Assembly (NCBI GenBank): GCA_963658575.1
Contig: CAVKQB010000017.1
Span: forward strand, 1 to 36,142
Source of the DNA: W0P28-013 sp963658575
GTDB taxonomy: Bacteria; Bacteroidota; Bacteroidia; Bacteroidales; Paludibacteraceae
DNA length: 36,142 nucleotides
Direction: 5' to 3'
In this document: positions 32,777 through 36,142 of the stretch, piece by piece
Layout of the letters: every line of letters starts with the position of its first letter
Numbering within the stretch: position 1 is the stretch's first letter
Program-made: the position numbers and the translations under genes
The notes under the pieces: model-generated
Database searches by the model: none
What the model was told of the DNA's origin: nothing
What the model saw: only the letters and a program-made list of their open reading frames with translations

Positions 32777-32929
32777 GACTGCGGCGTTGGCGCAGACTGC
32801 GGCTCTTGCGGCACTTGCTGTTCGGCTTTTGGTGTAGGCTGTGGCGCAGGCTGCGGCGTTGGCGCAGACTGAGGCTCTTGCGGCACTTGCTGTTCGGCTT
32901 TTGGTGTAGGCTGTGGCGCAGACTGCGGC
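32777..32929. repeat. 72-bp tandem repeat encoding the P/Q-rich region, broken at the junction
   Basis: Units 32777-32848 and 32849-32920 (48 of 72 bases identical without change at 32801-32848 and 32873-32920). A third unit begins at 32921 and loses phase after nine bases, at 32929/32930. It encodes QSAPQPTPKAEQQVPQEP-type repeats on the minus strand. Confidence 0.85.
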
Positions 32930-35900
32930 AGGAGAACCAGCAGCCGACCATACAGCAGGAACTGCAACTCATAATGGACAAAGCCAAACGGATGTAGGCG
33001 GAACAACGCCCCAACAACCCGTTGAAATCGGTGAGAATGCTTGGGGCAAAGTGTTCCAATGGGTCAAAGGGAAAGCCGTTGAAGCCGCCAATTACCTGAA
33101 AACATTGCAAAGCGGATACTTAAAGGGTGTATTCTACCGAAAGGAATTAGGCGACATAGACCTGTTCTGGGGAAATGAAAAGGGCGGGCTTGCCCATATC
33201 ATTGACAAACACATCATCAAGCACTCCGATTTCCCGTCTGTCGAAACAGCCATCGAAACTATCGATGATGCCATTTCGACAGGTAAAATCATCCAACAAC
33301 CTAACAGCAGGATTGCCTTTGTAAAAGACGGCAACCGTGTCGTTGTCGAAAGAACGCTTGAGGGCAGTTGGGTCGTTACCGCTTTTGACGAATCAAAAAA
33401 ACTGAAAGAGAAAAAAAGAAGCGAGGAAGATGCCACACGTTTGCACCAAGACATCTTTGGAAAGGAGAATGGAGAACTTGTATCTCCCAACTCTGCTTCT
33501 TCTACCGGCAAAGGTACGGCAAATGTTTCACATACGCAAGCCCCAACGCAAAAATCCTCTCTTCCCGCCGCCGAAAAGGCAGCCGACACCCAACGCCTTG
33601 AGCAAGAGCGGCGTGAACGCATACTGCGGGAGGGGACGAGTTTTGACAAAGCCTTTGGCTTGGTCGCTCCCAAAGACATTACCTCTCCGCAACAGATAAC
33701 CGACAATATACAGGCAATAGTGGAGGGGCTTGCGCTCGCCGAGAAAGCGTTGGGCGAGAAAGGCAATAGCAATGCCGCAGACACAACGCACCCGTTGCAC
33801 GATTTCAGCGGGTGGGTGTATGGCGAGGGGCATAACGCCAACGCACAGCACCAGATAGAGGGCTACCTCACGGCGTTGGATGTATTAGACCCTGCCATTA
33901 CCAACGAGTGGCAGAAACAAACAGGACTAAAGACCTACGGCGACCTGCGCAAGTATGTAGAGAAAATCTATAACAAAGCCAAAGCCGCCCAAATAAACGA
34001 CCAAACGCTGCTGTCAGAAAATGAGTCTCTTTCCGCAAACCAAATAGTCGATGAGGTTAATAAAACTCTCGGCACGTACTACTCGATAGACGACGGCAAG
34101 ATTACCGACGAACAACTGTCCGAGTTGCAAACTCTGTACGCCGATTGGCAGAATAGCGCAGAGGCAGACAAGGATAAGAACTTGTCGCGGTTAAAACAGA
34201 AAGTACAAGACATACAATACGCACAAGAGATGTCGGTGCAGGACATGCCCGCGCTGACCGCTCGCATAAACGACATATTAGGCGACTATGCGAGCCGCAA
34301 AATGGCTTTCCTGCAAGTAAAGGAACTCTTGAACAGGAATGTCGAATTGGCGAAAAAGTTTCTCGACGAACACAACATTAAAACTCTGAACGAGTTAAAG
34401 ACGTGGTGCGGGAAACAGCAGAACAAACTGCGCGCAGGCAATGGGAAGCAACTCCGTAAGGCAAGAGCGCAAATAGCCGTAGACCACATGCTCGATATGG
34501 CTCAACAAGCCGCTATCGACGAAAAGGAGAAACAGCGCGTCGATGCCTTTGTCGAAAAGATGACGGGCAAAGGCGTACACCTTGTACAGGACGCACGCCA
34601 ACTGCCGCACGACGAGAACACTGCCTACCGAGCCATAAAGAGCGGATTAAGGGTGATGGGCTGGTTCAACCCCAAGACGGAGCAAGTCTATATCTACACA
34701 CCAAACGCCCGCAACTACGACGAGGTAATGCGTACCCTGCTCCACGAGTTCGTGGCGCACAAGGGACTGCGTGATATGCTTGGTGCAAAAGAGTTCGACA
34801 AACTCTGCCGCAACGTGTGGAAGATGATGCCGTTCGAGCAACGTGTGCAGTTCGCTGTATATGTTAAACAGCGCATACCCGTAGGCACGCGCGCCATGCA
34901 GGACTACATAGCGCAACTATCGCCATACGACATCGCCAAACTACTCGGCGACGAAAAGACGCAGTTGGCAGCCGCCGACGAATATATGGCACACTTTGCC
35001 GAGAAAGGTGTAACAAAGCAAAACCGTTCCATTTGGCAACAGATAGCCGATGCCATACGCAAAATGCTGCGTAAGATGGGCTTCGACGTGAAACTGCAAG
35101 ACCGCGACATCGCACGGCTGCTCTACGAAAGCCGAAACCGACTGACACAAGACATGACGTTGGAGGAGATGGTAGAGGCGGCAGTCAAACTCAACGCCCC
35201 GACCAACGGCTTTAAGCAGACACCCAAAAACACATCACTCGACGATGTGCTGTTCAGCATAAAAGTCAATCACAACTCACCGTTCCTGCTAAAACGGGCT
35301 GACGGCTCGTTCATCGATAAAGAGACGGGCGAGCGGCTCGGCTTTGACCATCGGTTTATGGGCAAGGGCGAGGGTGCGCAAGTACACGGCTGGGGCAGTT
35401 ATTTCAGCGTGAACGACTTGAGAAAGTATAGCGAAAACGGACAGGCTCGCCTCCAACCAAACGAACAGTACAGTGCCGAAAATTGGTTTGACCACGACAA
35501 AATAACCGCCATAAAGCCCAATGGATGGGCGGTGGCGAAAATCGCAACGGCGAATTTCGAGCGCACAGGCACTCCTATCTACGAATATCTGCAAAGCACG
35601 ATTGATGAATTAAAGAAAGCCGCAGACGAGTACAGAGCCGACGGGAACGTGAAAGCCGCTGAAAATACGGAAAAAGACCTTTCATTGTACGAGGCTGCTT
35701 TGGCTGGCTACACAGGCTACAATCTTGGTCGCCACCACTACGACGTGGAAATACCCGACAACGACGGCACAAACTACTTGGAGAAACAACTACTCTATCG
35801 CGGCGAAAAACGCGAAGCACTGCTCGACAAGATAGAAAAAGCCCTTGTACAACAAGGCTTCGACCTCGACAAGGAATATCACCACAAAGCATCGTGGAAC

Positions 35901-36142
35901 GAGTGGCGCGAGCGTCTTCGGACAAATCCCAAATTTGACACCACCACAGGCGAGGACATATACGATAAAGTATCGAACATGTTCGAATCTTGGGACGGCG
36001 ACGAAGAGGCAAGCAAACTGCTGAAAAAGGCTGGCATTGTGGGCATACACTACTTTGGCAGACAAGACGGCGAGTGCTACGTTATCTTCGACGAGAACGA
36101 TGCCACCATCACCGACCACACGCTGTTTAGCATTGCTGCATC
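32928..36142 (+). CDS. Polyvalent mobile-element protein fragment: BECR nuclease-like, HExxxH and ART-like regions (open at both ends)
   Basis: A stop-free plus-strand frame of 1,071 codons that runs off the right edge. Numbering from 32928: residues 60-158 (FYRKELGDIDLFWG, GGLAHIIDKH, WVVTAF) resemble the phage BECR (barnase/EndoU/colicin E5-D/RelE) nuclease-like domains found in polyvalent proteins. Charged helical stretches fill about 180-560. A HEFVAHKGLRDML motif (606-618) is the HExxxH variant common in phage proteins of this kind. From about 800, QVHGWGSYFS, HYDVEIPDNDGTNYL and AGIVGIHYF...YVIFDENDA resemble the ART-like C-terminal module of Mu-like phage polyproteins. The first in-frame Met is only at 34230, so the true start is missing and lies beyond the 32929/32930 break. 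Continuation past 36142 is expected. Domain names are from memory of motifs. Confidence 0.75.
32931..32997 (+). other. Possible 3' end of a further gene in an alternative frame
   Basis: In a second plus-strand frame, bases 32931-32997 read ENQQPTIQQELQLIMDKAKR and end at ATG-TAG (32992-32997). This resembles a natural helical C-terminus, whereas the overlapping frame of the next entry reads a G/A/T-rich linker. It could be the end of an upstream gene cut off at 32930. Confidence 0.3.

Larger units (their letters stand above)
28084..32929 (-). pseudogene. Polyvalent mobile-element protein fragment: Zeta-toxin-like kinase to zincin-like domain (truncated at both ends)
   Basis: One continuous frame of about 1,615 codons on the minus strand. 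In order: a P/Q/A-rich repeat (32929-32730); a Zeta-toxin-like P-loop kinase with GRPAGGKSS (32238-32212) and IIDSDTVKPW (near 32170); middle regions of unknown fold; a K/E/R-rich coiled coil (30010-29800); an acidic linker; and near the end YLTARGLNPNTPIHEYTHLW, with the zincin-like HEYTH at 28230-28216. This is the pattern of phage and conjugative-element polyvalent proteins, large multi-domain effectors delivered with DNA. It has no ATG in frame before 32460, already inside the kinase region. Its C-terminus switches abruptly after PLWE (about 28126) to an unrelated 15-residue tail. It looks 5'- and 3'-truncated, so a pseudogene or a chimeric join. Domain calls are by motif, not alignment. 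Confidence 0.7.

Noticed and set aside
33134..36119. Minus-strand frames opposite the plus-strand polyvalent gene
   Set aside because: Short, Cys/Ser/Leu-rich and overlapping in several registers; the plus strand has one unbroken frame with motif content.
1..36142. tRNA, rRNA, 4.5S RNA or known riboswitch
   Set aside because: No cloverleaf, TTCRA loop, or recognisable aptamer core was found by eye on either strand; this is not a substitute for a covariance-model search.

Overview
The window is chromosomal DNA from a member of the Bacteroidota, most likely Bacteroidales. The evidence is that nearly every promoter found has the phylum's form (TTG, 19-20 bp spacer, TAnnTTTG), Shine-Dalgarno sites are essentially absent, and two secreted proteins end in a type IX secretion (T9SS) sorting-like domain. 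The gene blocks are also typical of the phylum: ftsX-DUF3098-uppP-truB-queA, a 29-aa COX24/mS38-like peptide beside HU, and a T-rich coding style in otherwise mid-GC DNA. No rRNA, tRNA or CRISPR was seen.

Layout. 1-212 is the 3' end of glnS with its terminator. 312-1094 (-) is a SAM methyltransferase. 1291-2880 holds an AAA/DUF4143 ATPase gene bracketed by three copies of a 38-40 bp palindrome and by a ~100 bp direct repeat that carries a promoter; the second copy of that promoter drives a phosphoglycolate phosphatase-like gene. 3661-5526 has divergent yhhQ (queuosine precursor transporter) and lpxK (lipid A 4'-kinase) with a perfect palindrome between their promoters. 5564-6368 (-) is a small membrane protein plus a Skp/OmpH-like lipoprotein. 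pepD and recQ follow, convergent. 10353-16521 (-) appears to be one seven-gene operon (ftsX, DUF3098, uppP, truB, queA, lysC, DUF2461) running from a clear promoter at 16592-16622 to a terminator at 10293-10321, but interrupted by two repeat-filled gaps. rplS follows with its own promoter and terminator. 17229-20658 is a divergent pair of secreted T9SS-type proteins. 20659-21519 is gene-free and repeat-rich. 21520-26040 (-) carries folD, ffh, rng, the 29-aa basic peptide and an HU protein with an unusual insertion. mutY is divergent from HU. rpmA and rplU close the housekeeping part.

From about 28126 to the end (36142) the DNA is of a different kind: two very long reading frames, head to head, made of mobile-element 'polyvalent protein' domains. 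The minus-strand gene has a P/Q-rich repeat, a Zeta-toxin-like P-loop kinase, a K/E-rich coiled coil and a HEYTH zincin-like motif. The plus-strand gene has a BECR-type (phage barnase/EndoU/colicin/RelE) nuclease-like domain, a HExxxH motif and an ART-like C-terminal region, and runs off the window. Both genes lack a start codon, and their 5' ends meet at ~32929/32930 inside a 72-bp tandem repeat. The minus gene also loses its 3' end at ~28126, just upstream of the rplU promoter. The simplest readings are a rearranged or decaying phage or conjugative-element remnant, or an assembly join. Within the minus gene, three inter-domain linkers each encode, in frame, a complete Bacteroidota-type promoter on the coding strand. 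With the ATPase-palindrome cassette, this is the strongest candidate for something undescribed.
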